Part shown: positions 35,084-43,486 of the stretch, piece by piece
Numbering within the stretch: the stretch's first letter is position 1
How the letters are laid out: every line of letters starts with the position of its first letter
Source: Phormidium ambiguum IAM M-71
Lineage (GTDB): Bacteria; Cyanobacteriota; Cyanobacteriia; Cyanobacteriales; Aerosakkonemataceae
DNA length: 64,000 bases
Assembly (NCBI RefSeq): GCF_001904725.1
Contig: NZ_MRCE01000013.1
Span: 124,001 to 188,000 of the forward strand
Direction of reading: 5' to 3'
Made by a program: the position numbers and the translations under genes
The notes under the pieces: model-generated
The model's input: only the letters and a program-made list of their open reading frames with translations
Databases searched by the model: none
What the model was told of the DNA's origin: nothing

Positions 35084-36655
35084 TTAACGAATCCCACACT
35101 TAGCAACTTTCGGCCCTAACACAGATAATCTATTACTAGGTAACTTATTTTCATTAAACATTAAAGGTAAGTGTCCTGATGGTGCATTATTAGTAAAATT
35201 ATATCGATCGGATTTTAGCCAACGCTGATTCACTCGCCAACCAACGCGATCGCCAAAACGGTTATACATTTCATTATCTGGATTTGAACTACCACCAACA
35301 CTTTTCCAAATAGATTCTTGCACGCTAAAACCAAACTTTCCTTGACTATATTTCACCCATAACTGATTAATTTTTCTTAATTCTTCACAGGGAAACTGAC
35401 CTATAGATTGTATATCGAGAAAACCCTCTTGTTCACGATTAGCAACCTTAAGCATAACATTCCGAGTTTCTGCATCTGCTTCTTTCCATCGTTCTGATTT
35501 CAATAAATTTTCCAATTGGGTATACTCCACCCTGTTTAAATTAGGAATAGAAGTTGGTAAAATAAGCGGCACAGTATTTCTCGCAACATTCGGAATCGAA
35601 TTTGGCGAACTCGTCACCACCGGACTAGGTAAATTGACATTTTCCTGATTAACAGAACTCTCTTTTAATTGAGAAGCCCAAAAACCCATTCCACCACCCA
35701 AAACTAACAATATTCCCGCCGCTATTCCCAAAGGTAAATTGCTTTTTCGCTTTCCTAACTTTTGCGCCAGTTCCTTTATCCTCTTGAAAATCACCTGCGT
35801 ATTCTGCGGTCTATCCCCTGGCTTTTGTGCCATTAAATTATCGATAAAATCAGCTAAAATTGGTGAAATATTTGTCGCATCTCGCCAACGAAATACATCA
35901 TTATGAGCATCATAAAACTTTAAAGGATGTTTCCCCGTCAGCAAATGCACAAACGTTCTTCCCAAAGCAAAAAAATCTGATTGCGGTACAGCTTGAAAAT
36001 TCATTTGTTCCGTTGGCGTGTACCCCGCAGAAACTACCGCTGTAATTTTGTTTCCAGCACCAAGTTTAGCAAGATAAGTATAAGTTGATTCCCGCGCTGT
36101 ACCAAAATCAATTAACACTAGCTGCCCGTCACTTCTTAACATGATATTGGCAGGTTTAATATCTCGATGAAAATACTGTTTATCATGTACTAAATCCAGT
36201 ATTTCTATTAGTTGTTTTAACCATGCTATTGCTTGCTGTTCGGAAATAGGATGATTTCCCTGTTGTTTTAACCACTCTTCTAAGTTTAATCCTTCGATTT
36301 TTTCCATAACAATACAATGCAATATCAATCCGTTTCTGGTTTGATATGGGAAATAACCATCAACTTTGGGAATACCGGGATGCTTTAATTGCGCTAATAC
36401 TTTTGCTTCTTTTTGAAATAGTTCGACTGCTTTAGTATTATTATTAAGATGTTCTTTGAGAACTTTTAGTATTTTCGGGGTTCCTTGTTCTTCTGCAATA
36501 TAAATTTTACCAAAACCGCTATTATCGCTGAGAAGTTGCATCACCCGATAGCGTTCTTCTAAAAGTAATTCGGAACCGCAACTTTGACAATGACGGTTGT
36601 TAGTATTATTCGGATGATCTGGTTTTGGGCAAATTGGGTTAATGCACAGACTCAT
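35084..36655 (-). CDS. Ser/Thr protein kinase with zinc ribbon, membrane helix and GUN4 domain
   Basis: This 523-residue protein has an N-terminal zinc-ribbon-like segment (CINPICPKP then HCQSCG), a kinase domain (about 33-300) with HRDIKPANIM and LIDFGTARE, a membrane helix (about 306-328) and a C-terminal GUN4 domain (about 370-523, YTQLENLLKSERWKEADAET, GWRVNQRWLKSDRYNFT). GUN4 binds porphyrins and stimulates Mg-chelatase in chlorophyll synthesis. The glycine loop is unusual (LSDNSGFGKIYIAEE) but the catalytic Asp and DFG are intact. It may couple tetrapyrrole sensing to phosphorylation; that is inference from domain content. Confidence 0.93.
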   Translation of the reverse strand: MSLCINPICPKPDHPNNTNNRHCQSCGSELLLEERYRVMQLLSDNSGFGKIYIAEEQGTPKILKVLKEHLNNNTKAVELFQKEAKVLAQLKHPGIPKVDGYFPYQTRNGLILHCIVMEKIEGLNLEEWLKQQGNHPISEQQAIAWLKQLIEILDLVHDKQYFHRDIKPANIMLRSDGQLVLIDFGTARESTYTYLAKLGAGNKITAVVSAGYTPTEQMNFQAVPQSDFFALGRTFVHLLTGKHPLKFYDAHNDVFRWRDATNISPILADFIDNLMAQKPGDRPQNTQVIFKRIKELAQKLGKRKSNLPLGIAAGILLVLGGGMGFWASQLKESSVNQENVNLPSPVVTSSPNSIPNVARNTVPLILPTSIPNLNRVEYTQLENLLKSERWKEADAETRNVMLKVANREQEGFLDIQSIGQFPCEELRKINQLWVKYSQGKFGFSVQESIWKSVGGSSNPDNEMYNRFGDRVGWRVNQRWLKSDRYNFTNNAPSGHLPLMFNENKLPSNRLSVLGPKVAKCGIR

Positions 36656-36966
36656 TTTTTGCTGTGGATAGGTGTGATTTTTTTAGTATAAGGGGGATTT
36701 AGCTTTTTTAACCACAGATGTATATTGATGTTTGGGAGGGGATGCGATCGCACTTTTCAATCAACATAAAATTCCAGCATTGAAATGTTAAACTAGCCAC
36801 AAGGCAAGAGTTACGTTGGGGGAAGTAATTCGGTCTTCGTAATTTATACATTAACATCTCATAACTTGTTTGCAATTTTAGCGATCGCATTTCCCAAAAA
36901 ACTACAAAACACCATTGAAAAGTCATACAATTAGAATATCTCAAATCTCCGCTCCCTTTTCCTCCA
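36656..36966. other. Intergenic region with scattered repeat remnants
   Basis: No gene is visible in these 311 bases. An AACCACAGATG repeat fragment lies near 36710 and two GCGATCGC octamers occur near 36743 and 36882. It separates the kinase promoter on the minus strand from the pseudogene at 36967. Confidence 0.45.
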
Positions 36967-37293
36967 ATGACAGAATCAACCCAAAAACGTCAAGTTCGCC
37001 GAATTCGCATTTTTCCCGAATACCAAAGCAGTCCATAAATTCGCACTAAACGCATCGCTCAAAGGGAAGAATTAGATAAGCAATGTCGCCAAATTTTTGA
37101 GCAAATTCGCCCACAATCAATGTCAACCCATTACAATTAGTTCATCGCTATTGATGCAGAAACAGGTAATTATTTGCTTGATGAAAAGTTTGATGGTTTA
37201 ATGCAAAAAGTAAAAGCTAATTATCCCTTTAATGGGAAAGTAAGGTTAACCACTTTTCGCTTGAATGAAGATGGTTATTGTGGGTTAATATGA
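36967..37293 (+). pseudogene. Small hypothetical protein gene broken by two in-frame stops
   Basis: The frame from ATG 36967 to TGA 37293 would encode about 108 residues but contains TAA at 37036-37038 and TAG at 37138-37140. The joined translation, RIRIFPEYQSSP, then REELDKQCRQIFEQIRPQ, then THYNxFIAIDAETGNYLLDEKFD and FRLNEDGYCGLI, reads as one coherent protein; similar small proteins, with Trp where the TAG is, occur in filamentous cyanobacteria. Two independent stops make sequencing error less likely. No function is known for the intact family. Confidence 0.8.
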
Positions 37294-37358
37294 TTTCGAG
37301 TCGGTTTGAGGAACAGGGAAAACTAATACAATCCTCCAATACATAAATTAGATAGAAA

Positions 37359-37718
37359 CTAAACTAGCTGTTCAGAAATCAGATTATCGTAGATATTTTC
37401 CCAAATTTTCAGGTGTTCCTTAAAGTCAAGCATTACCGCAGTTTTCTGTCCATGTTCATCAATTAAAAACTGAAAAGTGTTAGCATGACTCTGGCTTTCT
37501 TCTAAAGCATTTAACCAAAGGTGATGATGCTTTTGGATGTCAAGGAGTACACCAGTTTTTCTAGCTTTACTGTCAACTAAAAAGTGGATACCTGTTAAGG
37601 TAGCTAGGTTATTATTTTGATATTTTTGGAAATATTTTCCTCTCACACCCTGACTAAAATCATATTCATCCAGAATTTCTGAGTCATCTGTTATTTCAGA
37701 ATAGTTTTGATTACTCAT
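37359..37718 (-). CDS. Protein with two tandem antitoxin-like motifs
   Basis: This 119-residue protein contains two related segments: TGIHFLVDSKARKTGVLLDI (about 41-60, then HHHLWLNALEE) and TFQFLIDEHGQKTAVMLDF (about 80-98, then HLKIWENIYDNL). Each matches the pattern FIVDxxGxKxxVxLxIEEYxxLLE found in small orphan antitoxin-like proteins of cyanobacteria. Those proteins usually have one copy next to a RelE-type toxin gene; none is adjacent here. An internal duplication and a non-toxin role, or antitoxin action in trans, are possible. Confidence 0.65.
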   Translation of the reverse strand: MSNQNYSEITDDSEILDEYDFSQGVRGKYFQKYQNNNLATLTGIHFLVDSKARKTGVLLDIQKHHHLWLNALEESQSHANTFQFLIDEHGQKTAVMLDFKEHLKIWENIYDNLISEQLV

Positions 37719-37804
37719 GACATTCAGGATTTTTTATTAAAACACTTCATTTTACAAGTCTTATAATTAGTTTATCGTTGTGGAAAAAGGCGATCGCTTT
37801 TTTA

Positions 37805-37906
37805 ACCACAGATGAACACAGATGGTATATGTAGGTTATCTGTTTTTGCCTGAGTTCTTTTTTAGTACGCAGATGAGTGCAGATGAGTGCAGATGAACGC
37901 AGATGT
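37805..37906. repeat. Dispersed tandem repeats (CACAGATGAA and AGATGAGTGC units)
   Basis: ACCACAGATGAACACAGATGG near 37805-37825 is followed at 37867-37905 by four roughly 10-base units of the AGATGAGTGC type. Related units occur at 41121-41160 (four GAACGCAGAT units) and 58304-58343. They lie between the antitoxin-like gene and putA-like gene and produce spurious short frames. Confidence 0.85.
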
Positions 37907-38014
37907 GGAGATATATTTGGGAGGAGTTGCGATCGCAAATGTCACCCCAAAGCAGGACAATAGAGAATGCGGGAAAATTTTCCCGATTCTTGCCTAAAAT
38001 AGGAGTCTGCGATT

Positions 38015-40984
38015 GTGGTTGCCCAAAATAATAGCACTTACGAACCAAAAACCCAAGAGATTGCTAAACAACTTTTAGCAGCAACTAAGGAAAATCGCTC
38101 GTTTTTCGCCCAAATGCGCGACCAAATGCGCTGGGATGATAAACTGCTGGCATGGGCGATGAGTAATCCAGGTTTGCGCGTGCAGCTGTTTCGCTTCATT
38201 GACTGTCTTCCGGCGTTGCGTAGCAAAACTGAGGTTGCGCGTCATTTACAAGAATACCTCAGCGATGAGTCGGTGGAACTTCCCAGCGCACTGAAGGGAA
38301 TGTTAAACTTTGCTTCTGCTGATTCTATGCCGGGACAGGTGGCGGCGACAACTGTTTCGACGGCGGTGGAGGCGTTGGCGCATAAGTACATTGCTGGGGA
38401 AAATGTTCAGCAGGTAATTAAGACGATCGAACGTCTCAGAAAGGATAAAATGGCTTTTACCATCGACCTTCTTGGTGAGGCGGTAATTGCTGAGTCGGAA
38501 GCACAGCTGTATCTGAAAAAGTATTTGGAATTGATGCAGCAGTTGACGGAAGCTTCTAAGAATTGGAAACATATTCCTCAAATTGATGAAGCTGACGGAC
38601 AACCAATTCCCAAAGTACAAGTTTCGGTGAAGCTAACAGCATTTTACTCCCAGTTTGATCCTTTGGATGATAAGGGAAGTGAGGAGAAAGTTAGCGATCG
38701 TATTCGTATTTTACTCCGTCGTGCTCAAGAGTTGGGAGCGGCTGTTCATTTTGATATGGAACAGTATGCTTACAAAGACTTAACACTCGCTATTTTAAAA
38801 CGAGTTTTACTCGAAGAGGAATTCCGTTCCCGTACCGATATTGGTGTTACTATCCAAGGTTACTTGCGCGACTCTGAAAAAGATTTGAAAGATTTAATCG
38901 AATGGGCGAAACTGAGAGGATATCCGGTAACAGTTCGTTTGGTAAAAGGCGCATATTGGGATCAAGAAACCATTAAATCCGCCCAAAGAGATTGGCCGCA
39001 ACCTGTTTATAATGATAAAGCGGCGACTGATGCTAATTATGAGAAACTAACCCAACTGTTGCTAGAAAACTATCAATATATTTATACAGCAATTGGTAGC
39101 CATAATGTCAGAACTCAAGCGCGTGCAATGGCAATTGCGGAAACTCTGAATGTTCCCAAGCGTTGCTTTGAAATGCAAGTGCTGTACGGAATGGGAGATA
39201 AGTTAGCTAAAGCTTTGGCTGATAAAGGTTATCGCGTTAGAGTATATTGTCCTTATGGGGAATTACTTCCGGGAATGGCGTATTTGATTCGCCGTTTGTT
39301 GGAAAATACTGCTAACAGTTCCTTCCTCAGACAAAACTTAGAAGACCGTCCGATTGAAGAACTCTTAGCGCCGCCTTCTCCTAATAATACTGTATCAGAT
39401 TTGGCAACAAAACGCGCATTTCCCAATGTGGCAGATACAGATTACGCTGACAAAGCAAAGCGGGAAAAAGCACAAGAAGCTTATCGCATTGTGAGAGGAC
39501 AATTGGGGAAAACTTACTTACCTTTAGTTAATGGGAAGTACGAAAATACTGGGGAAACTTTTGATTCGGTTAACCCTTCCAATCCTAAAGAAATTGTTGG
39601 TAAAATCGGTTTATTATCTGTTGAACAAGCAGAACAAGCACTGAAAGCAGCAAAAGCAGCATTTCCCGAATGGCGGAAAAAATCTGCCAAAGAACGCGCC
39701 GACATTCTGCGGAAAGCGGCAGATTTAATGGAACAACGTCGCGCCGAACTTTGTGCTTGGATTGTATTAGAAGTTGGCAAACCTTTACAAGAAGCAGATG
39801 GAGAAGTTTCCGAAGCGATCGATTTTTGTCGTTACAACGCTAACGAAATCGAACGTTTAGATCAAGGATACAACTACGACCTGGCTGGCGAAACTAACCG
39901 TTACATTTATCAACCTTTGGGTATTGCATTGGTAATTTCTCCTTGGAATTTCCCCTTTGCCATTGCAACGGGAATGACTGTAGCGGCGTTAGTTGCGGGA
40001 AATTGCACGCTTTTGAAACCTGCGGAAGTTTCTTCCGTAATTGCTGCTAAACTAGCAGAAATCCTCGTAGATGCGGGAATGCCTCCGGGAGTTTTCCAAT
40101 TCGTACCCGGAAGAGGTTCAATTGTTGGCGAGTACATGGTGAAGCATCCCGATGTGAACATGATAGCTTTCACAGGTTCGCAAGAAGTCGGATGTCGCAT
40201 TTACGCCAATGCTGCAATTTTACAACCCGGTCAGAAACATCTCAAACGGGTAATTGCCGAAATGGGTGGCAAGAATGCCATCATTGTCGATGAAAGTGCG
40301 GATTTAGATCAAGCCGTTGCCGGGGTTGTGCATTCCGCTTTCGGGTACAGCGGACAAAAATGTTCCGCTTGTTCGCGTGTAATTGCCGTCGATTCGGTAT
40401 ACGATACCTTTGTGAATCGCTTAGTGGAAGTTACCCGCAGTTTAAATGTCGGTAATGCTGAAGATCCTAGTACAAAAGTCGGCCCTGTAGTTGATTCTAA
40501 AGCACGCGATCGCATTCGGGAATACATCGCCAAAGGCAAAGAAGAAGCGAAACTAGTTTTAGAAATGCCTTCGTCGGAAGCGGGATATTTCATCGGCCCC
40601 GTAATCTTCAGCGAAGTCTCGCCAACTGCTACAATTGCCCAAGAGGAAATTTTCGGCCCTGTTCTCGCCTGCATTCGCGCCAAAGATTTCCAAGAAGCTT
40701 TACAAATTGCCAACGGGACGAACTTTGCCTTAACTGGTGGTTTGTACTCGCGCACACCTTCGCACATCGCACAAGCAACCGCAGAGTTTGAAGTGGGTAA
40801 TCTTTATATTAACCGAGGAATTACAGGTGCGATCGTCTCGCGTCAGCCTTTCGGAGGATTTAAACTTTCTGGTGTCGGATCTAAAGCCGGAGGGCCCGAT
40901 TATCTGCTACAATTCCTTGAACCCCGCGTGGTGACGGAAAATATCCAACGTCAAGGTTTCGCACCAATCGAAGGGGCAGAATAA
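38015..40984 (+). CDS. putA: Bifunctional proline dehydrogenase / L-glutamate gamma-semialdehyde dehydrogenase
   Basis: This 989-residue enzyme oxidises proline to glutamate in two steps. The N-terminal half is the FAD-dependent proline dehydrogenase barrel (about 90-450, with VSVKLTAFYSQFDP, VRLVKGAYWDQE and CPYGELLPGMAYLIRRLLEN). The C-terminal half is the NAD-dependent aldehyde dehydrogenase (about 500-975, with SPWNFPFAIATGM, the GGKNAIIVDESAD segment and the catalytic Cys in GYSGQKCSACSR). It starts with GTG at 38015. There is no DNA-binding domain, unlike the trifunctional E. coli PutA, so it is a pure enzyme. Bifunctional forms of this kind are known in cyanobacteria. Confidence 0.97.
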   Translation: MVAQNNSTYEPKTQEIAKQLLAATKENRSFFAQMRDQMRWDDKLLAWAMSNPGLRVQLFRFIDCLPALRSKTEVARHLQEYLSDESVELPSALKGMLNFASADSMPGQVAATTVSTAVEALAHKYIAGENVQQVIKTIERLRKDKMAFTIDLLGEAVIAESEAQLYLKKYLELMQQLTEASKNWKHIPQIDEADGQPIPKVQVSVKLTAFYSQFDPLDDKGSEEKVSDRIRILLRRAQELGAAVHFDMEQYAYKDLTLAILKRVLLEEEFRSRTDIGVTIQGYLRDSEKDLKDLIEWAKLRGYPVTVRLVKGAYWDQETIKSAQRDWPQPVYNDKAATDANYEKLTQLLLENYQYIYTAIGSHNVRTQARAMAIAETLNVPKRCFEMQVLYGMGDKLAKALADKGYRVRVYCPYGELLPGMAYLIRRLLENTANSSFLRQNLEDRPIEELLAPPSPNNTVSDLATKRAFPNVADTDYADKAKREKAQEAYRIVRGQLGKTYLPLVNGKYENTGETFDSVNPSNPKEIVGKIGLLSVEQAEQALKAAKAAFPEWRKKSAKERADILRKAADLMEQRRAELCAWIVLEVGKPLQEADGEVSEAIDFCRYNANEIERLDQGYNYDLAGETNRYIYQPLGIALVISPWNFPFAIATGMTVAALVAGNCTLLKPAEVSSVIAAKLAEILVDAGMPPGVFQFVPGRGSIVGEYMVKHPDVNMIAFTGSQEVGCRIYANAAILQPGQKHLKRVIAEMGGKNAIIVDESADLDQAVAGVVHSAFGYSGQKCSACSRVIAVDSVYDTFVNRLVEVTRSLNVGNAEDPSTKVGPVVDSKARDRIREYIAKGKEEAKLVLEMPSSEAGYFIGPVIFSEVSPTATIAQEEIFGPVLACIRAKDFQEALQIANGTNFALTGGLYSRTPSHIAQATAEFEVGNLYINRGITGAIVSRQPFGGFKLSGVGSKAGGPDYLLQFLEPRVVTENIQRQGFAPIEGAE

Positions 40985-41019
40985 TCTAAGTTTCCCTTGC
41001 TAGTCTATCAACTCCGTAG

Positions 41020-41047
41020 GGGTGGGCAATGCTCACCCTGTTTTTTT
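41020..41047 (+). terminator. Rho-independent terminator after putA
   Basis: GGGTGGGC (41020-41027) pairs with GCTCACCC (41031-41038, one G-U pair) around a 3-base loop, followed by G and seven T bases. It lies 36 bases after the putA stop. Confidence 0.9.
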
Positions 41048-41120
41048 CTCTTTCTTTCCTTCGCGTTCTTTGCGTCCTTTGCGGTTTAATAAATGATTTG
41101 TGCCAAAAATATTTTAATTA

Positions 41121-41160
41121 GAACGCAGATGAATGCAGATGAACGCAGATGAACGCAGAT
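41121..41160. repeat. Tandem 10-base repeat, four GAACGCAGAT-type units
   Basis: Four copies of GAACGCAGAT (the second reads GAATGCAGAT) are joined head to tail after putA. The same unit family appears at 37867-37905. Confidence 0.9.
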
Positions 41161-41210
41161 AAATTGTCGATTTTCGCCAGAAGTTTTTGATGAGATGGTG
41201 CTAACTTTCT

Positions 41211-41427
41211 CTATTCAATATCCTCCCAGCTATGCTTGGCATCGCACTTAGGACATGGAACAGCTTCTCGACCAGTCAGTATTTAGATGCCCAGCCAACA
41301 CCGAAACTGCGAATGGGTTAATTCCCGAAAGCCAATTTGTAATGTCATAGCCTAGCTTAATGATTGCAGATTGTATTTCTTGGTTAGTTTTCATTATGTA
41401 TCCGCACTTGCAACATCTGACTGCCAT
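41211..41427 (-). pseudogene. Small zinc-ribbon protein gene with a frameshift
   Basis: From ATG 41427 the frame reads AVRCCKCGYIMKTNQEIQSA, then IKLGYDITNWLSGINPFAVS and AGHLNTDW, before running out of frame to a TAA. A one-base shift near 41270 restores REAVPCPKCDAKHSWEDIE and a TAG at 41211. The two CxxC pairs together would make one zinc ribbon, so the intact gene probably encoded about 72 residues. It lies downstream of the DUF726-like gene, which also ends in a zinc ribbon, on the same strand. Confidence 0.65.
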
Positions 41428-41521
41428 TTTTCTCTTTTTCTTTCCTTCGTGTTCTTCGTGTCTTCGTGGTTCAAAAAAAAGCTTACGCTGAAGCTAACGC
41501 ACCCTACTAGCTGTTCAATTA

Positions 41522-42340
41522 TTACCCTGGATACCACAGCCAACTATGCTTACATTTGGGACAAGTAAGCGTTATTTCTCCTAGATTACTTGGGGCGCGT
41601 AGTTTTTGAGTACAATTTGGACATACAGTAATAGTTTTTTCAGATTGTGATACCCAATTAGAGGTTTCGGTAAAAGGATTCCAGTAACCTGACTTAGTTA
41701 CATACGGTAGGAAATCTATGTAACTCGACAACTTGTGCTGTTTGCCAATGATGCTAGTAGCGTCAAAGTTAATAATTTTTGGATGCCTTTCTTCGATTGG
41801 CTTGAGTCCACAAGGACTGTTTAACCCTGCTCCCTGTCTATAAATCTTCATCGCTGGGTCATCAGAGTTATAAATATTAATGAGATATCCTGATAATTTT
41901 GAAGCTGCATATCCCCAATCGTTTTTATCATCGCGCCGAAGTGCCCCAGCCAGTAAAATCGTATCTTTCAGTATATGGTGATAGTTTGTCCATGTTTCTA
42001 AACCATTAAAAGCAACGCGAGCACCCGCAGAGAAAGCTATTATTGAGATCTCTTTTTCTGGTATTTTAGAAACTAAATCGCTGAAATAATCTTGACCAAC
42101 TTCATCTGCGCGTTTCTTTACCCTTTTCCATGTCAAAGGTTTAAAGACATACTCTCGTGACGAATCCCACCACAGAGCGTAAATTGCATCTTTCCAACCA
42201 GCTGCTCTCAAATATCTAACATATCTCTGATAGTCTTCGAGCAAATTATTGTCTTCATCCCATGCTCCCGGAATGAGAATCAAAGCCTTTGAAGAGAATC
42301 CTTCTGATGAAGCTATTAGTCTTAGTTGAGGTTCTTTCAT
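41522..42340 (-). CDS. DUF726-like alpha/beta hydrolase with C-terminal zinc ribbon
   Basis: This 272-residue protein starts with an alpha/beta-hydrolase-like core: ALILIPGAWDEDNNLLEDYQ, then ISIIAFSAGARVAFNGLETW with the nucleophile elbow FSAGA, LLAGALRRDDKNDWGYAASK and a NIYNSDDPAMKI segment supplying a likely acidic residue; a late His (KQHKL) could complete the triad. The pattern matches the DUF726 family. The C-terminus has TVCPNCTQKLRAP and LTCPKCKHSWLW, a four-Cys zinc ribbon of the kind found on peptidoglycan- or nucleic-acid-associated proteins. The substrate is unknown. Confidence 0.75.
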   Translation of the reverse strand: MKEPQLRLIASSEGFSSKALILIPGAWDEDNNLLEDYQRYVRYLRAAGWKDAIYALWWDSSREYVFKPLTWKRVKKRADEVGQDYFSDLVSKIPEKEISIIAFSAGARVAFNGLETWTNYHHILKDTILLAGALRRDDKNDWGYAASKLSGYLINIYNSDDPAMKIYRQGAGLNSPCGLKPIEERHPKIINFDATSIIGKQHKLSSYIDFLPYVTKSGYWNPFTETSNWVSQSEKTITVCPNCTQKLRAPSNLGEITLTCPKCKHSWLWYPG

Positions 42341-42656
42341 GTTTTTTCGATGTGCGGTTTTACAAAGCGATTTAACCGCTCATTCTCAGTATTCCCAAAC
42401 TAAGAACTCAGCTAACACATCATTAAAAACTCATAGCTTACACCTAACTGATAAATCAGCGGCTACGCATACAAGGGTTGAGTGCTAGTTGTGCGTGGTG
42501 TAGTGCGATTCATTCTTCTATTATGCTTTCATTTGCGATCGCTTCCTGTTCTTCCCACTCCAAATCGAGCCGATATATCACAACTTAATAAATGCTCACT
42601 ATGCTTACAAGGAGTGGCATTTGTGGGGTGAAGTGCGATTATAATTAAACAATTTC
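42341..42656. other. Intergenic region without a convincing gene
   Basis: These 316 bases hold one GCGATCGC and a 23-codon minus-strand frame near 42520-42592 (IYRLDLEWEEQEAIANES) that starts after a stop. It may be the tail of a lost gene but is too short to call. No terminator or repeat stands out. Confidence 0.4.
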
Positions 42657-43103
42657 CTAAACCACTGTTGTTGGATCAACTGCTACAATTCCTTCATTAG
42701 CATAGCGAGTAAAATCTGCTACATTCAAGGTTAAAATATACTTCACTCCATTTACCCGCATTGCAGCAACAAGACGTGCATCATGAACCTGAACGCCAGA
42801 AACACCATAAGTGACAACCAAACTGCGCCACTTTAAATAAGTTGCACTGCTATCGGGTAATACTGGAAAAAGTCGCTCAATTAGACGTAATAATCGATCG
42901 GCATCAGCACCAGTCATTCCGAATCCATTTTTATCTGCTGGACGGGTAGCAACATTCCAAAATTCAACACAGTTTTGAGATGTTACTTGTAATTTATAGC
43001 CGTCTTTTCGGAGTTTTCGGATAGCATTTCTAATTGTTGGATGAAGTGGGTGAGAGCGATCGGTAAAACGCAGTATTACATTAGTATCGAGCAGATATAT
43101 CAC
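42657..43103 (-). CDS. PIN-domain toxin (VapC-like ribonuclease)
   Basis: This 148-residue protein has the acidic residues of PIN-domain nucleases: IYLLDTNVILR (Asp6), NCVEFWNV (Glu), VHDARLVAAM (Asp) and LTLNVADFTRY (Asp near the end). VapC-type toxins cleave tRNA or rRNA. It uses a GTG start at 43103, 2 bases after the stop of the gene upstream, which should encode the antitoxin. Confidence 0.88.
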   Translation of the reverse strand: MIYLLDTNVILRFTDRSHPLHPTIRNAIRKLRKDGYKLQVTSQNCVEFWNVATRPADKNGFGMTGADADRLLRLIERLFPVLPDSSATYLKWRSLVVTYGVSGVQVHDARLVAAMRVNGVKYILTLNVADFTRYANEGIVAVDPTTVV

Positions 43104-43105
43104 AC

Positions 43106-43417
43106 TTATGGATGCTCCTCATAAATACCTTCACGGCTCATAGCGTAGTCTGACAACAAAGGCACATTTTCCCCAACACTTTTAGCAAATTCATCAGTTA
43201 ATCGATCGACCATTGTTTCAAACTCTTCTTCTGTAATTTCCTGACATACCTTTGCAGCTAAAAGATCCCACTGTTCATCTGTTGTAGACTCAAAGCGAAC
43301 TTGCCATGATTGTTCATCCTTTAATTCTGCTAATAGGCGAGTTGCGATCGCATCTTGTTCCGCTTCTGGTAACTTTTCAATTTCTGCAATTACACGCTGT
43401 AATAACTCAGTCATCAT
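43106..43417 (-). CDS. Putative antitoxin partner of the PIN-domain toxin
   Basis: This 103-residue acidic protein begins LLQRVIAEIEKLPEAEQDAIATRLLAEL, a helical segment common at the start of small cyanobacterial antitoxin-like proteins. It lacks a recognisable AbrB, Phd or RHH DNA-binding domain. Because it directly precedes the VapC-like gene in the same operon, it is probably the antitoxin. The start could be either of two adjacent Met codons. Confidence 0.7.
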   Translation of the reverse strand: MMTELLQRVIAEIEKLPEAEQDAIATRLLAELKDEQSWQVRFESTTDEQWDLLAAKVCQEITEEEFETMVDRLTDEFAKSVGENVPLLSDYAMSREGIYEEHP

Positions 43418-43486
43418 TTCCTTTATTTAACAACTTATCTATAGTGTATCTTTTAGATAGTGAACTATCAATCCAAATTATTAACT

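Noticed and set aside
37867-37905. Possible CRISPR array from regularly spaced units
   Set aside because: Units are 10 bases, directly joined without spacers, and no cas genes are present.
37747-38048. Two short minus-strand frames rich in His/Leu
   Set aside because: They are translations of the CAGATGAGTG-type tandem repeats and of the putA promoter region.
40309-40767. Open frame of 152 codons on the minus strand
   Set aside because: It is a shadow of the aldehyde dehydrogenase half of the proline enzyme on the other strand.
42520-42592. Short minus-strand frame IYRLDLEWEEQEAIANES
   Set aside because: Only 23 codons after a stop, no ribosome site and no recognisable partner; recorded only as a possible gene tail.
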